Below, piece after piece: positions 22,266-33,545 of a stretch of 64,000 bases of DNA. The first letter of the stretch is position 1. Each line of letters starts with the position of its first letter. Under the pieces are notes generated by a model. It ran no database searches. It was not told the origin of the DNA and was given only the letters and a program-made list of their open reading frames with translations. Origin of the DNA: Agrocybe praecox (lineage: Eukaryota; Basidiomycota; Agaricomycetes; Agaricales; Agrocybaceae); contig OZ024848.1 of assembly GCA_964017145.1 (NCBI GenBank), positions 1,252,501-1,316,500 of the forward strand, written 5' to 3'. A program made the translations under genes and the position numbers.

Positions 22266-23200
22266 CCTCCTATACTCAGACGACCACTCCCATCAGGCAA
22301 ATTGGCACTCCTCCAAAAAAGCGAAGGAAGCACGTACAGTAGAATGGAAGGCTCTATGGGAAACCTCCCCTCGAAAGAAAAGAATGAAGACCATTGACAA
22401 GGACTTCCTACACTCGAAATTTAGCAAAATTGCCAATGACCTAACAAGAAAGCAGGCCAGCATACTAATCCAGATGTGCACTGGACACCTACCACTTAAT
22501 GACTACCTGTTCAAAAGAAAACTTGCACCCTCACCAAATTGCACTATGTGCCTGGACGGAAGGAGAGAAACACTAGAACACATACTGAAGGAATGCCCGG
22601 CATACAGAAAACAAAGAACAAAGTTGCGAAAAGCTATTCAGGGAAGAAGCCTCGCCACCCACTCGGCACTACTCTCAGACCCAAAACGAGCCAAAATGAT
22701 AGTCAACTTCATTGAAGAAACCAAAAGATGGACCACAGGATACATGAGGGGTCCCACCCAAAGCTTCGTAGACACCCACTAACTAATTAATTCTACAGCC
22801 ACACCTCGAATGACAACCACCAAGACTGACACGACCCACCCAACCCCGCGACGACACCATCTCACATACCACATCCTCAAGATAACGTCGCCGCCCCAAC
22901 AAGCTGCATCTTCCTAAAGCAGCCGGGTGAACAAACCAGCAATCAAGGCCGAAATCTGGCCTACACCGGAGCATGCCTCGCCCCATCCTCCCTCTAAACA
23001 GTGGAGTCGAAAACAGTGTTTCCTTGCCAGGGTCGAAGGGGGAGCGAGTGCCACAGGCACGCCTCCTTCGATTGCTGAGACTTGCAGGGGGGAACTCCTT
23101 AGATGGGCATTGGGGCCTTGTAGTTGTAAAGTAGAGAAAGGCCAATATCTATATTAGAGTATTCTAACCGACAATAAATCCTATTACAAAAAAAAAAAAA

Positions 23201-23812
23201 TGGTGTTATTCAGGGTGATTGCGAGATGAGTTATGACAGCCTTCAAGCTATGCTTACAAGTTTCTATAAAGTTATCATTTTAAAAATGCATTGTGGTAGT
23301 AATATTAATATTTTCTTATAACATTGTCTAAAGGTGCAGGAATAGAAAAACGGTACACAACGCACTCATTTTGTTGTGAAGGTGCCCAATATCGCTTTAT
23401 GTATGCACCTGTATCAAAACACTGGTCGCTTAACCATGTTCGATGGTAGGGTGGCTGGGCTATTGGTGAAAACGTGAGCTTTTTACTCCTTTCTGCATGC
23501 TATAATATCACTTCAGCCTTTATTCAGGTTGAGACACTTATGAAATATCTTATTGACTCCCTGCAAAGCTTTGAAAATGGACACGGTAATGCTCTTCATC
23601 CAGTACCTATTGATCCAACAAAATCGTTGATGTGCCCCGAGCCTCTACAGGCTCTGAAAATTCGATTTCGAGCGACTATTAGCATTCGGGCCAAGTTCCA
23701 TCGTTCAGATGACCTTGAGAACGTTCAACAAGTACTAAGGAACATTCGGAGACATTCTACGAAGCACAACGAACGGATATTACATGCACCAAGCCGACAG
23801 TGCCACTACTAA
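23201..23812 (+). pseudogene. Crypton-like tyrosine recombinase, C-terminal catalytic part
   Basis: Directly after the LINE duplication the recombinase resumes: NGVIQGDCEMSYDSLQ, a probable intron (about 23266-23334), AGIEKRYTTHSFCCEGAQYR, FMYAPVSKHWSLNHVRW, a TAG stop (23447), GGWAIGEN, an intron (23474-23528) and VETLMKYLIDSLQSFENGHG. Relatives read THCFRRGGAQYRFM and VRWWGGWAEGE here. The H-x-x-R arginine is therefore replaced by cysteine (CGT to TGT) and a tryptophan by a stop (TGG to TAG). The enzyme would be catalytically dead even without the LINE. Confidence 0.65.
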
Positions 23813-24410
23813 ACAAGTCTCAAGGCTTGAGGCCTCAAATGACGTCATTACCCAAGCTACACAACCTTGGGAGCCTCACACCTATCCGCAGCGCGTTCCC
23901 CTCGGTTAGACAGTCTTACTGAGCATTCTAGGATATTCAACGAACCACAACGAACATATTCCACGTCCAGCAAACGAGTATTGACCCCAGCAAATGAGAC
24001 TCGATCTCCAGACGACCCTCCAGGCCTTAAGCGAGTTCAGTACCATTCAGATGACTTCATAGAGGTTCGGGAAGACTCTAGAACGTTCGAAGACACTCTA
24101 CGAACACTAACAAACGTATTCGACACTCGCCGAACGAGATCTGTGCCCACAAATGACTCTCGAAGCCTCAAAGCCTCAAATGATGTCACTACGTGACCTA
24201 TGCGACCTTGAACACCGTTCAGCCACTCGTAACGTGTTCTATTATATTCGCCAACTTTCATGAACACTCAGAGACATCCTACGAACCCTAACGAACGTAG
24301 TTGACACGCACTGAACGAGTAGTGGCACCACAAACGACTCTTGACGCCTCGAAGCCTCGGATGATGTCATCACCGGACTTGTGCAACTTCAAAGGTTTTT
24401 TGTTCATTCC
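23750..24410 (+). repeat. Four degenerate tandem units of about 160-180 bp
   Basis: Units share GACAYTCTACGAAC ... CRAACG ... GACTCT ... GCCTCRAAGCCTC ... ATGATGTCAT and begin near 23751, 23931, 24091 and 24271. They overlap the tail of the recombinase frame. No gene. They resemble diverged promoter or LTR repeats. Confidence 0.5.
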
Positions 24411-25197
24411 GTAGCGATCTACAGGGTTTGGCACATTCATCATACCGTTCGACAACCCTTCCAGGATAGTAACGAACCATTCCGAGTCACCAGAACATCA
24501 GTCTTCGAGCCTGGAAAGCGCCACCCAACCTCTCATGTTCGCCGGTCGCTCAAGCGTCACTTATTCAATCCAAAGTTCTTTATGGAACTCTATATACCTT
24601 GTAGATTTGTTTGGGAGGCTTTAGTCTAGGATTGTGAACACCAACAAACCATTTCCATATGCTTGTATGTCTTTATTTCGCTATTTTATACATTTTGGAC
24701 CCTTTCAAGACCCTTTCCCTCTGCATTTTATACTATCCCTTTGACATTTGACATATGTTCCATATTATTCTATATCTCCTTTTATTCCTTTCATTATCAT
24801 TCAATTTTATTGGTTTCCCTTTCGTAGGTACTATATTATTGACCTCATGTACATACACAAAAAAAAAAAAAGAGTATTTGTCCCCCCTCTTCCCACAGCT
24901 TAGTCTTGCTTTGAAACCATCTTGAAGCGCCTCGTTTCCCTTTCATTTCATTCTTACTGTGTCTCACTTCGTTGCGTATACCATCTACACCCTCGTACTT
25001 CGTCCTCAAACATTCCGTGTAATGTCTGCTTCATATTTCACTTTGATCTTGCCTCGCTTCAGTCTCTCGGCATTATCTCAACCTCTCCACACTCGCTAAG
25101 GTGCTTGCTGCGGGGTTGAGTGTGTATGTACGATTTGTACTTTGTATATACTCCGAAACAAAACCCAATCAATGTGATTAGTTCTTTTGTGGGAGGG
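24411..25197. other. Gene-free stretch
   Basis: No supportable gene. T/C-rich tracts and an A13 run at about 24860 are present. The section 24900-25120 has C/T-rich patches like a fungal 5' leader or LTR R/U5, but no partner copy is visible. Confidence 0.35.
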
Positions 25198-26928
25198 ATA
25201 TGTGATATGCGTCGTTAATTATGTTTTCTCTCTAAAGATACGCTCTCTAATGCAACAGAACATTTCCTAGGATCGAAGATCACAAGTGTTTGAGTAGCTT
25301 ACGCACAAAGCGAAGTTCCTCGGAAAGTGTAAACATAGATTTAATGTGTTTCCACAAGATGTAGTGTGTAGGTAGTTTGCCACTTAGGCTGGATACTTAA
25401 TCCAAAGTCTTTTAATCACTTATAAAGGGGACTCAATCCTAAACGGGCCACTTAGGCGTCACTTAGACAATTTGCCACTTAGGCAGGGAACTTATCCCTA
25501 GGAACGGGCCACTTAGGCGTCACTTAGACAATTCTTGCCACTTAGGCGGGTATTAAGCTTTATGTCACTTAAGACAGAGGAAACTTTATCCCAATACATT
25601 TATTTAGGTTCCTCGAGAACTCTACAAGTTAACTCAAGTTGCTCAACTAACGCCAAGATGCTCAAATGACACGGTAGGTAGTCTGTTCAATAAAACCAAC
25701 TCTCGCGGAGATTTATTAGGTACCAAAGGTCGATCCTAGGAGTTTGCAACTCAATGCGCGTTCCTCGAATGTGGACAACTGGGTTCTAGTTTATCTGGGG
25801 TGCTACGGTAATTTACAGGCTGTTTATATAGTGCTAGATCTCGGAAAATACAGGAATACTTGGAACGGATCGGAAATGCTCGGAAAATACAGGAAATAAT
25901 ATTATTGGTTAACGCTAGGTAGCTCCACTCGATGCATAAGCAACCAGTAGGTACCATGCGTGTTTTTGTATACCCTCGGAAGGGTTCGTATGGTTGGGCA
26001 AGTCGCTGACTCGAGCATGACACTCCGAGGGCGCTTATTCGCATTAGCTGACGATCATTGATCGACGTCGTAGGGTCCGAAGCATCGGAGTACCGTGGTA
26101 TCGTATGGATCTACAATCCTCGGCTCCACAACTGCCGTTTAAGGTAACTGCACATATCCGAGGGTCTTAAGACCATGTGTAAGCGTTCCTAGGAACTTCT
26201 CCTTTTAGGTTTATCAGCGATCTGACTCGAGCAGACGTCGGCAAGTCCTAATTGACATTACTAGTGCTTGTCTCGTCGTTTGCATAGTGCCCACTATGTT
26301 CCTAGGGACCAGTAATGTACTTTGTTAATGCTAGGATCAGTCCTACCGCCTTGAGTTAGCGTTCCTAGGAACGTTGGCAGTAGTTTACATGTACTTTCAT
26401 ATGGTGGGAACTTTCCGTTTCCATATTAGGTAGATGTGGACGCATTGCGCACTGCGTAATAATAAGTGGCTATAGCGCCGTTAAGCTTATTAGCAGCAGG
26501 CTCTAGCTTACATTCCTGATGGTTGAATATTATCCTAGGAGCCTTCGATCCTGCTGCATCGCTGTTAAAGCGTTCCACGCATTTCCGAGGAACTACTATA
26601 ACTAACTCTAGCATTCGTAAGGTTCGTCCTAGGGTTCGTAGAATGGTTTCCCCTAGCCAAACATGTAGCTATCCTCGCTCTGTACTTATGTAGACTTAAT
26701 AATAAACATGTTTATTATGCCGAAAATTAAGTAGGATAGATACTTGGTTAAAGTTCAGTCACAGCCGAACACTGGTCGTATCATCGCTACAGTTCAGTAC
26801 ACCTTCGGTATCGCTCACCGACCCTCTCTAACGTTTCACGAACACTCCTGAACCTCTCAAGCCTCCGAAATCTTCATATCTCTCTCGCTTGACTCAAGAC
26901 AACTCACTCAGCACCTAGTATCCTCATA
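25198..26928. other. Gene-free stretch with CCTAGG palindromes and CACTTAGGC repeats
   Basis: No gene is supported. A direct repeat of about 60 bp (GGGCCACTTAGGCGTCACTT core) occurs at about 25445 and 25507, with further CACTTAGGC/CACTTAAG boxes from 25381 to 25575. The hexamer CCTAGG occurs repeatedly between about 25268 and 26633, twice as the 12-bp palindrome GTTCCTAGGAAC (26185 and 26361). This could be a long LTR or a regulatory region; neither is proven. Confidence 0.45.
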
Positions 26929-27091
26929 GTGGCTTGCCTCTTGCTGGAACACAGCCCAAACCTCCGTCTCGCACCCTCAGAGCACCTCACGACGCTCGCT
27001 GAGTGTTTCTTTTGTTTTTGTTTTGTTTGCTCGCGCTTCGTATATCTCTCATCTCTTTCCTACACTCAGAACATCGTACGCACATCATCAT

Positions 27092-27868
27092 TTATGGGAA
27101 ATGATACAACTCCTGAGCACACAGTTAGCACAGAAGAGTTTCATCAATTTAGGTCCTCTATCGACCAAAAACTTGACAATTTGGCATCAACTCTGCACAC
27201 AACACAATCACAGATATTACAAATGACTTTGACGGGGCCTGCTGATACATCCACTGTTTCCTCATCGAGCCATGCAGAGAATGCACAGCATAGCAGCTCA
27301 TATTATTTTCCACCGTTGTCTATATCCACTCCGTCTTTCCCATTGTCATTTACACTGCTGACAAATCAAAAATTATTCTATCTCAGCTACTCCAACCACA
27401 AGCAATATAAATTCCAATATATTATCTCATAGTACTCAAACATCATCGTCTTCAAATGGCGATGCTCCTATACTTCCTATTCCAGGAATATCCATACAAG
27501 ATCTTGGCCGAGCATCTGGCGCGTGGCACCAAGCTATTAAGCAGTGGGAAGAAATTGATGCCGAGACCGGGTACACATTAAAGGACTGGCCACCAGAGTG
27601 GTATCAGGGAAAGATGAGGACTGTTTTTGGGAGCAAACGAAGCCAGCGGCAGTTAATCTTTGAGAAATACAAGGTATGTCATTTATCTTTTTATCTAAAG
27701 CTACACTCATGTGCACTATATTTAAGGCTCGGACGGAGTGAAAATATCTTTTTAGAGCATTACCCTATGGCTGATAAGAGCTTCTTAGATCTTCTAATCC
27801 AGATTCGCAAAAATCTGAGCCGACAAAGATCAAGCAAAAATGGCGATCCTTCTCAATGTGTATGAAAA
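27092..27868 (+). pseudogene. Recombinase-associated N-terminal fragment, degraded
   Basis: From ATG 27092 the frame reads MGNDTTPEHTVSTEEFHQFR and a coiled segment (SSIDQKLDNLASTLHTTQSQ), then breaks. A second frame gives PIPGISIQDLGRASGAWHQA, IKQWEEIDAETGYTLKDWPP, EWYQGKMRTVFGSKRSQRQL and IFEKYK, an intron-like GTATGT at 27675, then GRSENIFLEHYPMADKSFLD and LLIQIRKNL. The W-x(n)-QWE / DWP-EW / KR-x-R-LIFEEY pattern is familiar from mushroom proteins that accompany Crypton-type recombinases. The exons do not join in frame as they stand. Identification rests on recall of the pattern and is tentative. Confidence 0.4.
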
Positions 27869-28513
27869 ACATGTATTACTACATAGCCATACAACTTTAT
27901 TTTATTTCATTCTATATAAAATACAGTTATTGCGCGACTTGAGAATGTGACTTGAGAGGCAAGGTACGCAAGGCTCTATTCCCAAAAATAAATCACGTGG
28001 TGCGCTTCTCGGCGGCTTTGGCAAGGGCCAACCAAGGGGAGGTGCCCAGGGGGAAATGGGAGGCGCCACGGAAAAAGAAGAAAGAGATTAAAGGAGAAAG
28101 AGGGATACTGACCTGTATCATTAATTATGAGACTTCGTCATTAATTATAAGACTTTTGTGCCCATGAGGAGGCCAAAGAAAGATAGGCACGTGCGCCGGC
28201 CTTACCCAAACAGCCAGTGATCCGGACCTAAGTGCGTAAATTGTTCGGCATAAGTATATAAATATATAAACATCATGTATATTATGCATTTTCTTAATTA
28301 ATTAATTAAATTTCACTTTTTTATATGTTTTTTTGTGTGATTCCTATGTCAGATGATGAAGATAACTAAATGATGTAGACTAGTATTATAGCTTAGCACA
28401 AGTGATCAATCAATGTGACCTATATTGTAAATCATCTGTTCAAGTCTTCATATGATTCAATCCATGTAACTGTGCTTTAACATGCTCAGAATCAATCAGA
28501 CAAGCTCAGAAAT
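27869..28513. other. Gene-free stretch before solo LTR 2
   Basis: A short basic frame at 27952-28167 (RGKWEAPRKKKKEIKGE) may be residue of the preceding gene; the rest is A/T-rich. Nothing else is seen. Confidence 0.35.
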
Positions 28514-29013
28514 TGTCAGGGCAACACTATAATTAGTGTGACAAGGCCACCAACAAAGACAAAGCAAGAGAGAAGAGAGAGAGAGGAAGAGATAGAGATA
28601 GAGAGACACTCAATGATTCTAAGAGATCACACCAATGATAGTGGATATCCTAAGAGATTGAAGCTGGGGCTACAGCTACCTACATGTCCAGTATATATAC
28701 CCTACAGGTATTCTAGAATATTCCTACATTACATCATAAAACAAAAGGATGAGTAAGACAATGACATCATAAAGGAATGATGAATAAGACAATGACATCA
28801 TGAAACAAGGAGAAGAATGATGTGGAGCAATTGAGGCAGTGCTCATGGGAAATAAAGATGATAAGTATCTAATCAATGATCTGAGTGATAATCAAGAAGA
28901 TAATCAAAGAGATAATCAAAGATGTAAAAGAGATAAGATATCTACATAATTAAGAAAGGGAAAAATATGAAATAAATATAGAAAAATAAGAGGAAATATG
29001 GGAAACCCTGACA
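28514..29013 (-). mobile_element. Solo LTR 2 (500 bp)
   Basis: Ends TGTCAGGG / CCCTGACA, reversed relative to LTR 1, flanked by the 5-bp duplication GAAAT (28509-28513 and 29014-29018). It is more diverged than the other copies and about 20 bp longer, partly from the GA tract (about 28566-28606). Confidence 0.85.
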
Positions 29014-29836
29014 GAAATGCTCAGAAATGCTCAGAAAATTAACACCTTCACTGCAATATCTCCAAATAGATAGTTTCTGCTCAGAATTGCTCAGAATTGC
29101 TCAGAAATTTTATTGTCGGATCAGTTCTGAGCGGAACATGTGGGGCACTGTAAAGTACTGACTAGAACCATCATAAGCCCTTGAATTGCTTCCTTAATAT
29201 CTTGCTCGTTTACTTACTGCTCTTTTTTCCTTTTACCAGTTCTTCTCAATAACTTTGATAGCAGTTGGTCAGCCGCCGCTGCCAGTTGATAAATGGCCCA
29301 GCCTTGTTGACTATCGCTTTGCTTGTGTAGGATTTCATGTTTTCCGGATAACATCGTGTCAAAGCAAAATATGGCATGTACATATGTATAGACCTCTCAA
29401 CACATTCCTTCCTCCCTCCAGGTTCCCTCCCTTCCTTCCTGCGTCCGTCCCGAGGTGCGTCCTTCTGTCTGTCTGTTTCTTGATGGCGATCGCGATCACG
29501 TCCACGTCCACGTCCCACATTGCTCAAAGCTCAAACATCCACACATAATAATATGGATGACAGGCCATATTACTCCACGCACCACACGGGGAAAGAAGGG
29601 AAGGGAAAATGGGAAAGACCAACTTTGATATATCGACATTGACGATGTGTGGTCCCGTCGCGTAATAATCTAGACTCGGTGCTCCGGATTTTAGAGAGTC
29701 AAAAATGGGTGTACTAATATATAAAACAAGATAGAATAATACGATACGATAAACATACACCTACTACGTAGCCTACGATTAGCGTTGTAAGAAAGGACGA
29801 AGCATCCATGCGTATCTGCTGACAATGAACCAACAG
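29014..29836. other. Gene-free stretch with ATGCTCAGAA repeats
   Basis: GCTCAGAA occurs several times on both sides of LTR 2 (28440-28512 and 29019-29110), so the LTR inserted in a short repeat patch. Beyond about 29250 the sequence has C/T-rich tracts; no gene is supported. Confidence 0.4.
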
Positions 29837-30200
29837 GCTTCAGATCAACACTCTCATCATCCCCCACAGAGATCTTGTAGCACTTGTAAACGTCCTTCTC
29901 CGAGAGGAGCAGTCACGGTATGTGGAGCACCTACACAAGGTACGTGATGCTGTGCATGTGGAAGAGGGAGGGCTCTTGGAGGGCGGAGAGGAAGCCGGAG
30001 AAGAGCGAGCCTGTCAAGGGAGGGACGAGGGACGAGAGGAAGGGGTGGGATAAGGTGCACGGGTGTTATGATTGTTTGCATGACATGATGGGGAATGTTC
30101 TCGGATCGGATGTTGGAGGTGGAAAGAATGTGTTGAATGGATGTAGACGTGAATGACAGCATGGGACGATAAAGGCGAGTGTCTGTCAAAAACAACGCGG
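29837..30200 (-). pseudogene. Dual-specificity phosphatase-like pseudogene, copy 1
   Basis: On the minus strand the readable frame is GFLSALQEPSLFHMHSITYL, then stops TAG and TGA inside VLHIP, LLLSEKDVYKCYKISVGDDE and SVDLKP. It matches copy 2 (62345-62899) almost block for block. The signature phosphatase loop is not present. Two in-frame stops and loss of the C-terminal half make it non-functional. Confidence 0.5.
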
Positions 30201-30650
30201 CGTCAGCGAGGAGAATATTGTAGACGAAATAAGTACGTACGTATGCTCTGCGTGGCTAATAGTATCCAAAAACACACGAATGGACTGGTAAGTATCTCTG
30301 TTTGTAGAAGAAGTCGAAGACGACAGTCGTGGTGGTGACAAACAAAGAAGATCATGCAGATGCGTATGCGAGGACCAGTACGCAATAACGATGCAGGGTC
30401 GAAGGGTCTGAAGCAGGCTGGGAAGAGGAGCAAGGAAAGGAAAGGAAAGAGAGAAAAGAACCAATCGATCGAGGAAAGAAAAGATTTGTTCAATCAGAAA
30501 AGCGGCGAACCGCTGAAAGGATCGAAGCAGGCTAAAAAGGAAGCAAGGAACTCTTGGAAGGAGAATATTAACAAAAATTGAAAGAGGGAACATTAGGAAA
30601 TATCAGCAAGGGACGAGAGAGGCAGATGGAAGGAAAGCCCCAAACCTGCA
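29837..30650 (+). repeat. Segmental duplication, copy 1 (partner at 62650-63355)
   Basis: The stretch matches 62650-63355 in the same orientation, starting GCTTCAGATC and ending near CCCCAAACCTG. It covers the phosphatase remnant and a following region (ACGACGGT...GACGAAC, ATCGATCGAGGAA). Similarity is patchy, with several indels, so the duplication is old. Confidence 0.6.
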
Positions 30651-31563
30651 GGTAGAGAGCGAAGAGCACGAAAAAACGAGCACGCAGGAGCAGACGCAGA
30701 CGTACGTCTTCTGGTCCATCCCTAACATGGAAGCCTCTCCACTACTGAGACCTCCAGATGGGAATCATACAAGCGAGGGAGAACACAGAGGAGCATGAAA
30801 CAGAGCGGACGAAACAGAGCCAGAACCAGGCGATAATAAGGGGTGGGGAAACGCCAGATTGAAGAAATCAAGGAAACTGGAGTTTAAAACGAGAGTTTGA
30901 ACACTGAAACAGTCATCAAAAGATGACAACAAAGAAGAGGATGAAGGAGCACAGAAGACTGCAGACGCCAACATACTTCCGGACCCATCCAACCACGAAG
31001 GAAGTTTCAAGGACATCGCTTGCCGCGCTGCTTGTTGGTCGTCGTCGTTCAGAACCAACCCATTTAGGAGGTTCGAATTCGGGTAAATTTGAGGCGCTGT
31101 AACATATCGGATCTGTTCCTTTCAATTTTTTTTCCCGTTTCTCTTCCTTATTTTCTTGCCTATCTCTACTCAAATATAAATGTTAAACGTTAAACTCGCA
31201 CCGGCGACGATGTACTTCGCTCATGCCTATTATCCGCGTATTCATGAACTACGGCACAAGCACGCGCGTGCCCTGCCTCAAGGCTCTTTCGTGTATTTCT
31301 TGGATGCGGAATTCCACGCGACGACGATGATGATGAAGGGATGAAAGATAAAGCGAAAGAGACATAGCTGAGGAGGGGAAAGAGTAACGAAGAGCAAGAA
31401 GGAAATAACGGCGCGCACAAACAGGGCGATGCGACGCAAAGAAATAAAGACTGTAAGGACGTGGATCTAGGACTTCACCAAATAGCGACGACGGTGCATG
31501 GACAGAATTGAACGATCCAACGGAAAGACGGGTTTTGATCCGAACCCTAACCCGACAGGTAGG
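30651..31563. other. Gene-free stretch
   Basis: Only short, low-complexity open frames on both strands; no domain or splice structure that convinces. It ends with CAGGTAGGG immediately before the left arm of the KDZ element. Confidence 0.35.
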
Positions 31564-32389
31564 GCAGCTACACTGTACTGTATGGTACTGTTGAATGGGT
31601 ACATACAGTGTACTGTATGATACTAGCTGAGTAGGCCCATTGGGCTCCTCCAGCAATGTATTACCATATTGAGCAGGTGCCTACGGGAGGCGGGGGTAGG
31701 TAGCGGGGGGATATCGTGCTGGGGTTGGGTGCCCGGGTGGGGTATCGGGTAGGGTAATAGGTTGGCGGGTCTGCAATATGTGCTTGGGTGGGGTATCGGG
31801 TAGGGTACTGGGTTGGGGGTCCACAGGATGCGCTCGGGGATACTGGGCGGGGATCAGCAGGATGCGCTCGGGGGTACTGGTTTGGGATCCGGAGGATGCG
31901 CTCGGTTGGGTATGGGTGAGCAGTGGATATTCATGTATGCAGTTCAGGTGGGCTATTTGGTAGGGTATTCGGATGGGGTCTGCAGGGTACGATCGGGTGC
32001 CATATTGGAATAGCGGGTCTACAGGATCCGCTAAGGTTTGGGATTGCAGATCCCGCTCATGTGGCAGTTGAGATTGATGGGGCTGCAGAATACGCCTGGG
32101 TTGGGTATTGGATTGGTAGGTCTGCTGGGTAGTGAATTGGCGAGTCTGCAGCTCCAGTGGGGTATTGGATTGGGATCCGCAGGATGCACCCAGGTGCCAA
32201 ATTATTGGATTGGCAAATCGGCAGGATGTTCCCTGGCGGGTATTGGATGGGCATTGGTGTAGCGGGTGTGCGAGGGATTGGGAGGTCTAGAATGGGTCTC
32301 GGTGTGATAATGCAGTTGTCTATATAGTACCTGTCAGTAGACGGAAAGGATCGAGTGAAAGCACCCACATTACAATCCAATAATCGGAT

Positions 32390-32640
32390 ATGAACTCCAG
32401 CTCGGATGCCAGCTGGCCATTAAGGATCCGCTCAAATCACTTGCATTAAATTCCGATGATTGAATGAACTCCCGCTTGGATGCCAATAGAGATCTGCTAA
32501 ATTCACACATTGAATTCCTAATTAGATGAATGCCCGCTCGGATGCCAGCTAGCTATTAAGGATCCGCTTAAATCATCCACATTGAATTTCAGTGATTGCA
32601 TACCGATTCCTGCTGTGATACCCGCTAGCTATTAAGGATC
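32390..32640 (+). repeat. Three degenerate units of about 85-95 bp (ATTAAGGATCCGCT core)
   Basis: Units share GATGCCAGCT, ATTAAGGATCCGCT and ATTGAATT; mirrored at about 48015-48265. One 83-bp unit (32544-32626) recurs in direct orientation at 34547-34629. Confidence 0.65.
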
Positions 32641-33040
32641 GCTAATAAAATGATACCAACTCTTGTAACTTCACTCTTTTTACCTATACACACAACAGGG
32701 AACAATGACACCAGGAATATATATATATTAAAATAAAACAAATTATGCGACGATTGTATATGACATGACGAAATAAAAAAAGTGACGACCGTATATTACT
32801 TGACAAAAAAACAAAAAAAGCAACCTCCCGAAATCTAGATAAAAAAATCATCAGACTGTGGTTCCTCTCTGTCAAGATTATCAAACATTTCAACATCGAC
32901 AATAGCTGCAAAGTAATCCGCGTCCTGCACACGTAGGTTGTCGGGTGGCATTGGGATAGTGACTCGGCGAATGGGAGTTTCAGTGGATGAGGAGCAGGCG
33001 ATATCACTGGAATTGTCTGATAGGGTCTCATCCCCGTCTG

Positions 33041-33520
33041 TGTCAGGGCAACACTATAATCAGTGTGACAAGGCCACCAACAAAGACAAAGCAAGAGGAG
33101 AGAGAGAGAAGAGACAGAGAGAGAAGAGAGAGAGAGAGATAAAGAGGTAGAGAGACATTCAATGATTCTAAGAGATCACACCAATGATAGTGGATATCCT
33201 AAGAGATTGAAGCTGGGGCTACAGCTACCTACATGTCCAGTATATATACCCTACAGCTATTCTAGAATATTCCTCCATGACATCATAGAAAGGAATGATG
33301 AGTAAGGCAATGACATCATAAAGAAAGTAAAAGAATAATGTGGAATGATGTAGAATAAATGAGGCTGTGCTCATGGGAAATTAAAGTGATAAGTGTCTAA
33401 TCAAATGATAATCAAGAGATAATCAAAGATATGAAACAGATAAGATATCTACACATCTACAAAAGGGAAAAATGCGAAATAAATATAGAAAAATAAGGAA
33501 AAATAGGGGAAACCCTGACA
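33041..33520 (-). mobile_element. Solo LTR 3 (480 bp) in the left arm
   Basis: TGTCAGGG / CCCTGACA ends, duplication GTCTG at 33036-33040 and 33521-33525. It mirrors solo LTR 4 exactly in position and duplication, so the two are one insertion event copied with the arm. Confidence 0.85.
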
Positions 33521-33545
33521 GTCTGCCGGGATCTCATCACTGACA

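Larger units (their letters stand above)
17947..22782 (+). pseudogene. LINE ORF2 (endonuclease, reverse transcriptase, RNase H), broken
   Basis: The APE-type endonuclease begins near LRILQANLCHSD and WDILAIQEPQ and has SDFNHHHPLW. A one-base loss in an A run near 18372 shifts the frame. TGA at 18497, TAG at 19244, TGA at 19658 and a frameshift near 19905 follow. The reverse transcriptase (about 19910-21000) has KAYRLIALLS, FLDVKGAF, GIGQGCPLS and the catalytic GYVDDAILI. RNase H (about 21450-21870) has FTDGSG, YEGEAVGL, YSDCQS and the late NKQVDKEAKKA. After MITE C the C-terminus ends with a knuckle CTMCLDGRRETLEHILKECP. Three stops, at least two frameshifts and two insertions make the copy dead. 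Confidence 0.85.
16336..23200 (+). mobile_element. Full-length Tad1-like non-LTR retrotransposon (LINE), inactive
   Basis: Bounded by an 11-13 bp target duplication and ending in a 13-A tail (23188-23200). It has a 5' leader of about 130 bp, ORF1 with CCHC knuckles, and ORF2 with endonuclease, reverse transcriptase, RNase H and a C-terminal CCHC knuckle. The 3' untranslated region is about 22783-23187. Both ORFs carry stops and frameshifts. Two later insertions (solo LTR 18505-18982 and MITE C 21909-22265) lie in ORF2. Without them the element is about 6.0 kb. It inserted into the recombinase gene in the same orientation. Confidence 0.85.
31564..33545 (+). repeat. Left arm of the KDZ element
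   Basis: Starts GCAGCTACACTGTACTG, followed by a small internal palindrome around ACTGTACTGTATG, then G-rich GGGTATCGGGTAGGG-type minisatellite (31690-32260), about 85-bp units (32390-32640), an inverted copy of the last exon of the gene ending at 47820 (32835-33040 on the minus strand) and solo LTR 3. Confidence 0.8.

Noticed and set aside
22115..22333. 72-codon minus frame containing GGIRKHTLCSGWLWDAL
   Set aside because: Read-through of the MITE inverted repeat; the same peptide appears at every MITE copy.
26929..27432. LTR-retrotransposon gag gene
   Set aside because: The long frame starting at 26929 has no gag or zinc-knuckle features, and the readable downstream blocks fit the recombinase-associated family better.
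31545..31560. Telomere-like repeat CCCTAACCC
   Set aside because: A single occurrence without tandem structure.
29246..31656. Assorted 60-135 codon frames around 29.2-31.6 kb
   Set aside because: Low-complexity Ser/Leu or Arg/Glu compositions from C/T- or G/A-rich tracts on both strands.
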